From: JABWCE01 sp964355045
GTDB taxonomy: Bacteria; Bacteroidota; Bacteroidia; NS11-12g; UBA9320
Direction of reading: 5' to 3'
DNA length: 11,955 bases
Assembly (NCBI GenBank): GCA_964355045.1
Contig: CAYHCM010000104.1
Coordinates: 1 to 11,955 of the forward strand
In this document: positions 1 through 8,309 of the stretch, one piece after another
How positions within the stretch are numbered: position 1 is the stretch's first letter
How the letters are laid out: each line of letters starts with the position of its first letter
Notes under the pieces: generated by a model
The model's database searches: none
The model's input: only the letters and a program-made list of their open reading frames with translations
Told to the model about the DNA's origin: nothing
Translations under genes and position numbers: made by a program

Positions 1-1871
1 ATTGATTTAATATAAAAATAATCGGCTTTGGCTTGTTTCTGCCGCCAGTTTGGAGATTCTTTATTTCCTGTAACCATTAGAGCCAGCTTTTCAAATTCTT
101 TGAAACCGGTTTCTGATTGCTGATAAATTTTTCCAAATTCATAAAATTTTAAATCATGCGCTTTTCTGTTTTTATTATAGGCTACAACTTCAAGCAATGA
201 AGGCAAAATACCCGGACGCATAATGGAAAGTTCATTGCTTAATGGGTTTAATAATTTAACAGCTTTTGAAAGTTCAGCTTCCTCAAAATATGCTTCTCGA
301 GTTAAGGAATTGGTCATTATTTCATTAAATCCCTGTGCTGATAAGTAGTTGCTGATGGTTTGTTTAATAAAATTTTTATCCGGTTTGGGCTGCACCACGG
401 CTGCGCTATGCATTATTTCAGGAAAAGGAATATTATTAAATCCATATATTCTTAAAATATCTTCGAACACATCAATATCGCGGGTTACATCAGTTCGGTA
501 ATTTGGAATACTTAGCTCCAATCCATCCTTATTTTCAGAAATAATTTCAATATCCAGATTTTTTAAAATGGTTTTAATATTTTCATTATCAATGTCAACC
601 CCGGCTAAGGTTCTGAATTTATTAAAAGAAAATTTTACAATTGGTAAAACTATAGGTTCAGGCTGAACATCTATTAATTCTGAAGCAATTTTTCCACCGG
701 CATTTTCTAAAATTAAATTCGCTGCTTTTTTCAAAGCGCTCGAGGTATTCTGAGGGTCAATTCCCCGCTCAAACCTAAATGAAGAATCCGTGCTAATGGT
801 ATGCAGTTTGGCTGTTTTACGAACATTGGCCGCATTGAACCAGGCACTTTCTAAGAAAATATTTTGTGTTGTATCTGAAATGGCAGACGTTAATCCGCCC
901 ATCACCCCCGCCAAAGCCAAAGGCGCGTTATCATCCGCTATTATTAATTCTTCGCCAGTAAGTTTTCGTTCTGTTTTATCAAGCAGAGTTATTTTTTCAC
1001 CCGGTTTTGAAAATCGGACGACAATATTTCCATTTAATTTATCAGCATCAAAAGCATGCATCGGTTGGCCAACATCGTGCATTATAAAATTTGAAATATC
1101 CACCACATTATTAATTGGATTTATCCCAATTGATTTTAATTTTTTTTGCAACCAATCAGGTGAAGGTTTTACTGAAATTCCTTTTATTAATAAACCGCTA
1201 TAGCGTCCGCAGGCATTGCTATCATTAATAATTACGTTTAAGGGACTTCCTTTTTCGGAAGATGAAAAATTATCAGATTGTTTTATTAAAGGTCGGTTTA
1301 AAATGGCTGTTAAATCTCTTGCTACCCCCAAATGTGAGGCGGCATCTCCGCGGTTTGGGGTTAGTCCTATTTCAAAAATATAGTCGGAATCGGTTTTTAT
1401 ATACTCAGAAATCGGAGCTCCGGTTTTAAAGCTTGCATCCAAAATCATAATGCCATCGTGGTTTGTCCCCAGGCCTATTTCATCTTCGGCACATATCATT
1501 CCTTCCGATTCTTCGCCCCGTATTTTGGCTTTTTTCATGGTCATGGGTTCACCACTCAAAGGATAAATAGTTGTTCCGATGGGCGCTACAATAACCTTTT
1601 GCCCCACAGCCACATTGGGCGCTCCGCAAACAATTTTTAAAGGAGCATCATTTCCAATATCAACTTTGGTAAGTTTTAATTTATCTGCATTGTGATGTTG
1701 AAAAACTTCCAACACCTCTCCGACAATTAAGCCGGCAAAACCTCCTTTAACAGCTCCTGTTTCATAGATATCTTCTACTTCCAGACCACAATTGGTTAAT
1801 AACTCCGCAATCTGCTCGGGAGTTTCAGTCAATGGTATATGTTCCTTTAGCCAATTAAGCGAAATCTTCAT
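1..1871 (-). CDS. pheT: Phenylalanine--tRNA ligase beta subunit, 3' end cut by window
   Basis: Beta chain of the cytoplasmic (alpha-beta)2 enzyme that charges tRNA-Phe with phenylalanine. The reading frame is open from the ATG at 1869-1871 to the window edge: 623 codons. Bacterial PheT is usually about 800 residues, so roughly the last 180, including the C-terminal anticodon-binding domain, are outside. Visible in order: a start typical of PheT (MKISLNWLKEHIPLTE); the EMAP-like tRNA-binding OB fold at about residues 43-155 (VCGAPNVAVGQKV); the B3/B4 editing region at about 213-385 with HDVGQPMHAFD at 265-275 and RFERGIDP at 366-373; the B5 domain at about 405-475; and the start of the catalytic-like core from about 490 (NPLSNELSIMRPG). 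No pheS is seen next to it in the window. A TAnnTTTG box lies 8 bp before the start. Certain as to family. Confidence 0.97.
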   Translation of the reverse strand, partial: MKISLNWLKEHIPLTETPEQIAELLTNCGLEVEDIYETGAVKGGFAGLIVGEVLEVFQHHNADKLKLTKVDIGNDAPLKIVCGAPNVAVGQKVIVAPIGTTIYPLSGEPMTMKKAKIRGEESEGMICAEDEIGLGTNHDGIMILDASFKTGAPISEYIKTDSDYIFEIGLTPNRGDAASHLGVARDLTAILNRPLIKQSDNFSSSEKGSPLNVIINDSNACGRYSGLLIKGISVKPSPDWLQKKLKSIGINPINNVVDISNFIMHDVGQPMHAFDADKLNGNIVVRFSKPGEKITLLDKTERKLTGEELIIADDNAPLALAGVMGGLTSAISDTTQNIFLESAWFNAANVRKTAKLHTISTDSSFRFERGIDPQNTSSALKKAANLILENAGGKIASELIDVQPEPIVLPIVKFSFNKFRTLAGVDIDNENIKTILKNLDIEIISENKDGLELSIPNYRTDVTRDIDVFEDILRIYGFNNIPFPEIMHSAAVVQPKPDKNFIKQTISNYLSAQGFNEIMTNSLTREAYFEEAELSKAVKLLNPLSNELSIMRPGILPSLLEVVAYNKNRKAHDLKFYEFGKIYQQSETGFKEFEKLALMVTGNKESPNWRQKQAKADYFYIKS

Positions 1872-1879
1872 AAAAGTGG

Positions 1880-1887
1880 CAAAGATA
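1880..1887 (-). promoter_or_regulatory. Bacteroidota -7 box for pheT
   Basis: On the minus strand this reads TATCTTTG, an exact match to the TAnnTTTG -7 consensus of Bacteroidota sigma-A promoters. It lies 8 bp before the pheT ATG, so the transcript would have a very short leader or none. I see no TTG-type -33 element at the expected distance. The call rests on the box and its position. Confidence 0.5.
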
Positions 1888-2055
1888 ATAAGGTTATTGA
1901 TTTTTAAGGTATTTGGTAAATGAGTTATTTGGATTTTTGTTCCTGAAATTGCTTTTGTGTTTGGGGTCTTAAAAACGAACACTTAATCATTTTTGAATTT
2001 AATTTTTTTGGCGGTTGCGGTATCAATCGAAAAAAAATCAAATGACACTTTAGAA

Positions 2056-2063
2056 TAATTTTC
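2056..2063 (+). promoter_or_regulatory. Possible -7 box for the membrane-protein gene
   Basis: TAATTTTC matches seven of the eight positions implied by TAnnTTTG (the final G is C) and lies 3 bp before the ATG at 2067. No clear -33 element. A weak match, listed because the same geometry recurs at other genes in the window. Confidence 0.25.
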
Positions 2064-2066
2064 GTA

Positions 2067-2642
2067 ATGTCGCAAGCAATCATGATAAGAAGCATTTTAC
2101 AAACAGTATTTTATTTTTACCTGATCTATGATTTTTACTTTAATAAACCTGAGGTAATTATTGTTCTGTTTAGTATGTGGTTGGAGTTAAGCATGATTAT
2201 TCTCACATTTATTATTCTTAAGTTCATGGCTGATGGATTTAAATCATGGGATTTTTTAGCCGGAATAGTGGTAACTATCATTCCGGTGCTTCTTACGCTG
2301 CTTTTGTTTGTCTTTATGATTTCTGAAAATTCAATGATTGACTCTTCAAAAGTGACAATATCCCTTCTACTAAGAAAAACAATTATCGGGATAGGCCTTA
2401 ATCACTTCATTTCAATTTTTTTCTTTCTAAAAAACAGAGGAACGGAAACAGATTTTATGAATAACTTATTAATAAAGTTTATTTCGGTTGTCGTTATTTT
2501 ACTTGCAGGTTTTTTGGTAGTTTCTTTTTTAAGCAATTTAAACCAATTAATTCTGGTTTGTTCAATTATTGCCGCACGGTTTATTATTGAAGTGATTGTA
2601 AACACAAACTCTTTTAAAAAATACCGGGAGAATAAATTTTAG
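2067..2642 (+). CDS. Uncharacterised multi-pass membrane protein (191 aa)
   Basis: I do not recognise this family with confidence. The protein is strongly hydrophobic, with about six predicted membrane segments at residues 8-25, 29-53, 62-85, 101-121, 134-154 and 158-178, and a basic end (KKYRENKF). There are no cysteine pairs, nucleotide-binding motifs or obvious catalytic motifs. The second segment contains a W-L-E sequence (MWLELSMIIL) and is followed by a lysine (ILKF), which loosely recalls the DUF6498 membrane family; this is only a resemblance. The start at 2067 is preferred over the in-frame ATG at 2082 because it sits just after a near-match -7 box. The gene is divergent from pheT across a 195-bp spacer and stands alone, 111 bp ahead of the peptidase gene, which has its own box. 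It probably lies in the inner membrane. Confidence 0.75.
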   Translation: MSQAIMIRSILQTVFYFYLIYDFYFNKPEVIIVLFSMWLELSMIILTFIILKFMADGFKSWDFLAGIVVTIIPVLLTLLLFVFMISENSMIDSSKVTISLLLRKTIIGIGLNHFISIFFFLKNRGTETDFMNNLLIKFISVVVILLAGFLVVSFLSNLNQLILVCSIIAARFIIEVIVNTNSFKKYRENKF

Positions 2643-2741
2643 CATGTTGCCAGCTGTAGATTTTTTAAAAAATTGCTTTACTTTATTTACACCAATCACC
2701 AATCCCTAATCACCTTTTTTTAAATAAACTACAAATAGTAT

Positions 2742-2749
2742 TACTTTTG
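2742..2749 (+). promoter_or_regulatory. Bacteroidota -7 box for the M28 peptidase gene
   Basis: TACTTTTG is an exact TAnnTTTG match ending 4 bp before the ATG at 2754. This implies initiation at or next to the start codon, that is, a leaderless or nearly leaderless mRNA. A run of seven T at about 2715-2721 lies where the -33 element is expected, but lacks the usual TTG. Confidence 0.5.
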
Positions 2750-2753
2750 GCTT

Positions 2754-4493
2754 ATGAAAACAAAGTTACTTTCAATACTTACATTATTTTTTGGGGTAAT
2801 AAATTTTTCTTTTGCCCAAACCAATATTATTTCCACCAATCCATTGGCCGAAAAAATTATGTTGGGCAATTATAACCCCGCAACTTATAAACCTATCAAA
2901 ATTTTAAACCTCCCCGATACCATTGTTAAAGGAATTAATAAAAGAATTTCGGCTGATTCATTAAAGGCATATTTGGAAGTTTTACGAACTTTTAAAAATC
3001 GGAATACGGGATCTGATACATTGTCTAAAATTAGTGGGATTGGGGCAGCCCGCCGTTGGGTATATTCTAAATTTTTACAATTTAGCAAGGCTAATGAAAA
3101 CCGTTTAATCCCTTCCTATTTGCAATTTGACCAACTTATTTGCAGTCAAAATCAACACCGAAATATTTTTGCGGTATTGCCCGGCTCGGATACCACGGAT
3201 AAATCCATCATAATTATTGAAGCCCATATTGACAGCCGCTGTAAGGACGTTTGCGATACCGCCTGTGTAGCCGAAGGAATGGAAGATAACGGAAGCGGAA
3301 CCGCTCTGGTATTGGAACTGGCAAGGGTTATGTGTAAATACAGTTATAATCATACCATCGTTTTTTTATTAACCATTGCCGAAGAACAAGGATTGAACGG
3401 TGCCGAAGCTTTTGCTGATTATGTTCAATTAAAGGGTATAAAAGTAAAAGCAGTGCTAAATAATGATGTCATCGGTGGGGTTATTTGTGGAAAAACCGCT
3501 TCTCAACCCGGTTGTTCAGGGGCTGGTTTGGTTGACAGCCTCAATGTTCGTCTGTTTTCGCTTGGAGGGTTCAATTCATTTTATAAAGGATTGGCCCGCT
3601 ATACCAAATTGCAATACAACACCCGTGTAAAACCAATTGCAAAAGTAAAAATGAATGTAAATATTATGACGCCCGAAGACCGAACTGGTAGGGGAGGAGA
3701 CCATATTCCGTTCAGGCAGCATAATTATACCGCAATCAGACTTACAGCCGCCAATGAAAATGGAAATGCGGATGTAGCCAATGTTAATTACACCGACAGG
3801 CAGCATACTTCCACAGATATACTTGGTGCGGATACGGATGGCGATCAAAAAATTGACAGCTTTTTTGTAGATTTCAATTATTTGGCCAGAAATACAGTAT
3901 TAAATGGCTGCACCGCTGGTATGATTGGCATTAGCCCGTCATCCCCAGATTTTTCGCTGGCTACCGATTGGGTAAATAAACTTACGGTAACTATAACCCA
4001 GCAAACCCAATATCAAAAATACAAAGTAGGTGTGAGAACAACCACCAACGATTGGGATACTGTTTATACTTTTATAGGTACATCGTTTACATTTACGGTT
4101 AGCAATCCGGCTACCTATATTATAAGTGTTTGTTCGTTGGATGGTCAGGGCGTAGAGAGTTTATTTTCCAAAGAAATACAAACAAAAATTTCAGATATTG
4201 ATGATTTAAATAAACCCCAACAGCCTGTTGAATTATTACAAAACAAACCCAACCCAAGCGATGAAAGTACCATGATTACTGTGGTAGTAAACACGTTTGA
4301 AAAATATAAGGAGGCCTATATTTCAATAAATGATTTAACCGGAAAGGAAATACGCCGTATTCAGATTGAACTAATAAATGGTGTAAACGAGGTTCAATAC
4401 AATCACGGATATCACCAAAGCGGCACTTTTATTTATACTTTGGTAATTGATGGAAAACCTGTAGAATCAAGAAGGATGGTTTTTAATAATTGA
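2754..4493 (+). CDS. Secreted M28-family zinc metallopeptidase with type A T9SS sorting domain (579 aa)
   Basis: A likely aminopeptidase of family M28, exported by Sec and then T9SS. Residues 1-21 are a signal peptide (basic start, hydrophobic core, FSFAQ cleavage region). The peptidase domain covers about 135-390 and shows the co-catalytic two-zinc ligand set in order: H158 and D160 (AHIDS), bridging D178 in EDNGSG, the adjacent glutamates E210/E211 (AEEQG, catalytic base plus ligand), D238 (NND) and H317 (GGDH). A fibronectin-III-like segment follows at about 395-475. Residues about 494-579 (LLQNKPNPS to ESRRMVFNN) are a type A C-terminal sorting domain, normally cleaved or anchored at the surface. 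Cysteines near the active site (C163, C167, C171) could form a disulfide. Substrate unknown. It is convergent with the PKD gene, 40 bp apart. Confidence 0.92.
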   Translation: MKTKLLSILTLFFGVINFSFAQTNIISTNPLAEKIMLGNYNPATYKPIKILNLPDTIVKGINKRISADSLKAYLEVLRTFKNRNTGSDTLSKISGIGAARRWVYSKFLQFSKANENRLIPSYLQFDQLICSQNQHRNIFAVLPGSDTTDKSIIIIEAHIDSRCKDVCDTACVAEGMEDNGSGTALVLELARVMCKYSYNHTIVFLLTIAEEQGLNGAEAFADYVQLKGIKVKAVLNNDVIGGVICGKTASQPGCSGAGLVDSLNVRLFSLGGFNSFYKGLARYTKLQYNTRVKPIAKVKMNVNIMTPEDRTGRGGDHIPFRQHNYTAIRLTAANENGNADVANVNYTDRQHTSTDILGADTDGDQKIDSFFVDFNYLARNTVLNGCTAGMIGISPSSPDFSLATDWVNKLTVTITQQTQYQKYKVGVRTTTNDWDTVYTFIGTSFTFTVSNPATYIISVCSLDGQGVESLFSKEIQTKISDIDDLNKPQQPVELLQNKPNPSDESTMITVVVNTFEKYKEAYISINDLTGKEIRRIQIELINGVNEVQYNHGYHQSGTFIYTLVIDGKPVESRRMVFNN

Positions 4494-4533
4494 AAAATTT
4501 GTTGTTGTTCAACATAGCACTCAGAACATAGCA

Positions 4534-7500
4534 CTACCTGATAAGCGTTACTGTTCCGTGTGCCTCCCTTTTTCGGTCTTCGCATTTAAATTTATATTTA
4601 AAAATATAAAAATAAGTTCCTTCGGGGCATTTTGTACCTACAGGATCTGATTTACCCGTCCAATTTATTCCATCATTTCTAGTGCCATCCATGTTTGAAT
4701 AATACACTTTTTGCCCCCAACGATTATAAATTGACAAATCGTAAAGCTCCACATTTTCCATCACTATATCAAATTCATCGTTCAGTCCATCTAAACTTTC
4801 GGGGGTAAAAACATTAGGAAAAATGGCTTTAATTATAAAATCAACTTTAAACTCCATACATACCGAATCGCGGCATCCATGTTGGTTTTCGGCATACAGG
4901 CAGGGATAAAAAGTTCCTGTATCGGGCAAATAATTATGGCGTACTTTATTTTGATAATGTATATTATTTTCAGAGCCGGAGGCGGCATGTCCTAAATCCC
5001 ATTTGATAGTTTTATAGCTGGTTGATTTATTGATAAAGGTAAATATTGGGCAAAATTCATCTTTAATTAAATCAATGGCAGCTATCACTTCTGTTATTTT
5101 TACAATTTTATTAATGGTATCAAAACAAGCTCGCTGATAAGGACCTTGGGGTGTATATGTTGGTGTAAATTTTATTATATGGTTTCCGGTATCATGGGCA
5201 TTTAGTTTTCCTGTTTTATTAATGGTTTCCACGCTATCCGATTTTCCCAGGACCCATTTATAAAGCTGATATATTGAATCAGACTTATCATTAACTGTAA
5301 ATGGTTTTCCTTTGCAAAGTGCCGAGTCAACTATAAAATCAACTTTTGGAACAGGTATAACAACTATTCTTCTTATTATTCTTTTTAGTGTTGAAGAATC
5401 GGGAAATGTGGTTTTACAATAATAGATGGCATTGCCGGCATTGGGGTTTACCACACTATCGCTGCCGAATAAATAAATATAATAAATACCGGGTTGGGTA
5501 TAAGTAAATTTTACATTGGTATCCCGGTTTGTTGAAAGTTTCGACTTCATTGGATCGCCAAAATACCAGATATAATCCCTGGTTTTGGAAGAGGTGTTTT
5601 TAAATTCTGCTGTAAAAGGCACACATCCCACCGTATCGCTTACTATATCAAATTTAGGTTCGGGACCTTCTATTTTTATACTTAGTTTTACGCTATCCAT
5701 ACAGCCACGGGTATTTTCAACCCTATGAAAAATGGTGAATTCTCCGAAACTCTTATAAAAATGAAACGGGTCTTTTAAATAACTAGCGTTTCTAAAATCG
5801 CCAAATTCCCAAAAATAAGAGATGATACTGTCAAGCGGAGGTTTAAAATCACTATAGGATGAGTCGAAAAACTGAATAATATCATCGCAAACTATTTTTT
5901 TGTTGATGGCTTTAATTCCTGCACTTACACCACCAACATATATCTGTTTTACCAAGGTGTCAAAACAACCGGACGAATCTTTGGCGGCTAAACGGATTTT
6001 AAAAACCCCTTTGGATGAAAATTTTACTATAGGCGAAGCAGTATCATTGGCAAATCCCCGGCCATCGCCAAAATCCCATTTAAACGTTTCTTTGCCTTGC
6101 AGCTTTCTGTCAGGATCATGCCAAAAGTCGGTTCCGTTATACAAATAATTAATTTTTTCCTTGAATTTTACCTTGATACCCGGGCAAATAATAGTATCAA
6201 AATTCATGTTCATTTCATATCCGAGCAATAAAATATTATTAAATTTATCATAGCACGTGTTCTTATTTTCAATCAAAAAATAGAGATTATAAGCACCTGC
6301 TTTTTTATAAATATGCTCCGGCGGACGAAGAATTGTATCGCCGGGAGAAACCACAAAAGTATCTATTTTTGAATTATCACCCCAATTCCAAATCATGAAA
6401 GAAATATCTTTTTGAATAGAATCATAGATAATTGGCTTTACTTTGGCAGGTATGCATTTTCCTGAAGCATCAAACATCGCATCCGGTTCGGGCAGCATCC
6501 GGAACCAATTATGATACCAAATGGTATCATAACATTCACGGCTTGGGTCAATATAATAATCGGAAGTATCGCAAGGTGTTCGATAAATTTTTTTGTTCCC
6601 GTATTTAATGGCAAAGCCTACGGTAACCCATCCGTTTTTGTCACAGGTTTTTTGGTAATATTTAACCGGAGTATTGGGTAAAAAATTGTTTCGTCCGCAG
6701 GCTGAGTCGGTATTTATTTTAATTTCGATAGATGGGCATAAAGTATTATAAAAAAATATGCGATACTCGGGTTTAATCCCCAAACATTTTCTATCCGCAT
6801 CGTAAGCAAACGTGAAGGTATCGGGTTTTACTACATTAATAAATCCTTCTATTATGCCATCACAGCCATAGTCAAGGTCTTTGATAGTGAGTTTCCATTT
6901 GCGGCAAATTTTATTTACATAAAAATGTTTCCCGAATGAATCCGTTGCATAATTGCATTTGGTATTAACATTGATATTATTTTTACGACTTGTGGTACAT
7001 TGCGGCGCAAGGTTATCACCAAAGTTCCATAAAAAACTTACCCGTTTTATACCATAGCGTACGTCCTTTTCGCAAAACAAAACGGTGTCTTTATTTTGGC
7101 ATTGTTCATCGTTTAGTACGGTAATATCCGGCAATATTCCAACTACTTCAATCGAATCGTATTTGAATGTTTTTATACAACCGCCATAGGTAATCGTAAG
7201 CTCAATCAGGCTTTTACCAAGGTTTGGCGGCGAATAGTATAATAGTTTTCCGGCTATTTGTTTGTTCCCTATTTTCCATTCGTAAAAAGCATCCAGTAAG
7301 CTATCATTATTCTCAAACCTGAATTCCTGACCATAACATTTGCGGTAAGCATCTTTGGTAATATTAAATTTAATTTGATGAAGAATTATTTCTATCAGGG
7401 TATCCTTGCTGGTTCGGCAGCCGTTTCTTTGAACAAATGTTAAACTCACTTTATAAAAACCGGAGGATTTGTAATAATGATATGATAGCAGGCTTTTGGT

Positions 7501-8214
7501 AATTGTATTTTTTCCATCACCCCAATCATATTTGCGGCTTATTATTTCACCGGTATCCTTGCTTGTCATATCTTGAAACTGAGCCAGAGCCGAATCACAG
7601 CCGCTAAACGGGGTGACAAGAATTACAGGAATTACATCGGGCAAAATTTCAATTTCAACTTCCTTTTTGGCTTTGCAATCCTTATCGTTGGTTAGTTCAA
7701 TGGTTATTTTAAAGGTACCTTTATTTTTGTAGGTATGACAGACCACATGACCCATGGGTGGATTATTGGTTAATGTTTGGTCTCCGTCATCCCATAATAT
7801 TATTCTTTTTTTAATATTTATTCCGGCATCGCCACCAATTGAACTATCAATAATACACACCTTGTTTTGCGAAAGGCAATAGATATTATCCGATTTTAAG
7901 GAGGTGCGAAATTGGGGTAATTTATATACCGTAATTTGTTTGGAAGCAGTGCAAGTGCCACCACCGGTAAGCGTTATGGTAACTTTAATATTTTTAATTC
8001 CGGCGGATGAATATTTATGATTAAAGTTTTTTTGGGTTGAAGATGTTGCGTCGCCCATATCCCATACCACCGACTGAATACCCGCACTTGCCGTAACATC
8101 AAAGTTCATTAATTCTTCTTTACACACAATATCTGAGGAAACTATGGCGCAGGTTTGAGCCTTTACTTGAAAAAGGGTTAATGTTAGAATTAAGGCTAAA
8201 ATGAATTTTAACAT
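4534..8214 (-). CDS. Large secreted PKD-repeat protein with type B T9SS (gliding-motility-type) C-terminal domain (1226 aa)
   Basis: A cell-surface or secreted structural or adhesin-like protein; specific role unknown. Residues 1-19 are a signal peptide (KFILALILTLTLFQVKAQ), cleaved before QTC. PKD-type strands with a W-x-x-G-D or similar core occur at about residues 51 (WDMGD), 141 (WDDGD), 230 (DWGDG), 396 (WNFGD), 609 (WNWGD), 713 (WDFGD), 802 (WEFGD) and 883 (WYFGD). A degenerate copy, WDLGH, is at 1072. The stretch from about 370 to 590 has only one PKD core and about 13 cysteines. Residues about 1130-1226 (IFPNVFTPES, GLNDEFDI, YNRWGQKVYYS, GTYFYIFKYKF) are the type B sorting domain found in gliding-motility-associated T9SS cargo. 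The start at 8214 is supported by the signal peptide and an upstream -7-like box. Its first 80 bp and leader are duplicated at 8912-9070. Confidence 0.93.
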   Translation of the reverse strand: MLKFILALILTLTLFQVKAQTCAIVSSDIVCKEELMNFDVTASAGIQSVVWDMGDATSSTQKNFNHKYSSAGIKNIKVTITLTGGGTCTASKQITVYKLPQFRTSLKSDNIYCLSQNKVCIIDSSIGGDAGINIKKRIILWDDGDQTLTNNPPMGHVVCHTYKNKGTFKITIELTNDKDCKAKKEVEIEILPDVIPVILVTPFSGCDSALAQFQDMTSKDTGEIISRKYDWGDGKNTITKSLLSYHYYKSSGFYKVSLTFVQRNGCRTSKDTLIEIILHQIKFNITKDAYRKCYGQEFRFENNDSLLDAFYEWKIGNKQIAGKLLYYSPPNLGKSLIELTITYGGCIKTFKYDSIEVVGILPDITVLNDEQCQNKDTVLFCEKDVRYGIKRVSFLWNFGDNLAPQCTTSRKNNINVNTKCNYATDSFGKHFYVNKICRKWKLTIKDLDYGCDGIIEGFINVVKPDTFTFAYDADRKCLGIKPEYRIFFYNTLCPSIEIKINTDSACGRNNFLPNTPVKYYQKTCDKNGWVTVGFAIKYGNKKIYRTPCDTSDYYIDPSRECYDTIWYHNWFRMLPEPDAMFDASGKCIPAKVKPIIYDSIQKDISFMIWNWGDNSKIDTFVVSPGDTILRPPEHIYKKAGAYNLYFLIENKNTCYDKFNNILLLGYEMNMNFDTIICPGIKVKFKEKINYLYNGTDFWHDPDRKLQGKETFKWDFGDGRGFANDTASPIVKFSSKGVFKIRLAAKDSSGCFDTLVKQIYVGGVSAGIKAINKKIVCDDIIQFFDSSYSDFKPPLDSIISYFWEFGDFRNASYLKDPFHFYKSFGEFTIFHRVENTRGCMDSVKLSIKIEGPEPKFDIVSDTVGCVPFTAEFKNTSSKTRDYIWYFGDPMKSKLSTNRDTNVKFTYTQPGIYYIYLFGSDSVVNPNAGNAIYYCKTTFPDSSTLKRIIRRIVVIPVPKVDFIVDSALCKGKPFTVNDKSDSIYQLYKWVLGKSDSVETINKTGKLNAHDTGNHIIKFTPTYTPQGPYQRACFDTINKIVKITEVIAAIDLIKDEFCPIFTFINKSTSYKTIKWDLGHAASGSENNIHYQNKVRHNYLPDTGTFYPCLYAENQHGCRDSVCMEFKVDFIIKAIFPNVFTPESLDGLNDEFDIVMENVELYDLSIYNRWGQKVYYSNMDGTRNDGINWTGKSDPVGTKCPEGTYFYIFKYKFKCEDRKREAHGTVTLIR
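6509..6532. repeat. 24-bp inverted repeat inside the PKD gene
   Basis: Two perfect 11-bp arms around a 2-bp centre (TTATGATACCA / TGGTATCATAA). It lies in codons for C-Y-D-T-I-W-Y-H-N, at about residues 561-569 of the PKD protein, in the cysteine-rich stretch. No function is known to me; it may be chance reinforced by Tyr, Asp, Trp and His codon use. Confidence 0.6.
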
Positions 8215-8293
8215 CGGTGTAAATCCGTTTACAATAATAAACTTTTAAAGTTAAGATTGATGTTCAGGGGAAGGTAAAGTTTGAGGGTGAGGT
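8135..8293. repeat. 159-bp direct repeat, copy A (5' end and promoter of the PKD gene)
   Basis: Aligns without gaps to 8912-9070. I counted 22 mismatches in 159 positions by hand, about 86% identity. The copy covers the first 27 codons of the PKD gene, its start codon and 79 bp upstream, including the -7 box. Similarity may continue weakly beyond 8293 (TAATCAGGG against TAATCCAGGG), with a length change. Confidence 0.9.
8232..8239 (-). promoter_or_regulatory. Probable -7 box of the PKD gene
   Basis: On the minus strand this reads TATTATTG, one base off TAnnTTTG, 17 bp before the PKD ATG. The box is unchanged in the duplicated copy at 9009-9016, where the base just after it and bases nearby differ. 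This is mild support for function. Confidence 0.4.
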
Positions 8294-8309
8294 GAGATTC
8301 TTGGGGACA

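Noticed and set aside
790..1640. Plus-strand open frames at 790-1203 and 1458-1640
   Set aside because: They lie antisense inside pheT, whose minus-strand frame gives an unmistakable protein. They are shadows of its codon use.
1872..2066. Small RNA, tRNA or riboswitch in the pheT upstream spacer (for example a Phe-responsive T-box or leader peptide)
   Set aside because: The likely pheT -7 box is 8 bp before the ATG, leaving no leader. I saw no tRNA cloverleaf, Phe-rich leader frame or terminator hairpin.
2660..2673. ATTTTTTAAAAAAT palindrome after the membrane-protein gene, as a terminator
   Set aside because: It is only a run of T meeting a run of A, with no loop, no GC stem and no useful T-tract after a hairpin; expected often in AT-rich spacers.
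4494..4533. Bidirectional terminator between the convergent peptidase and PKD genes
   Set aside because: The best stem is GTTG/CAAC, four pairs, without a following T-run. Not enough to call.
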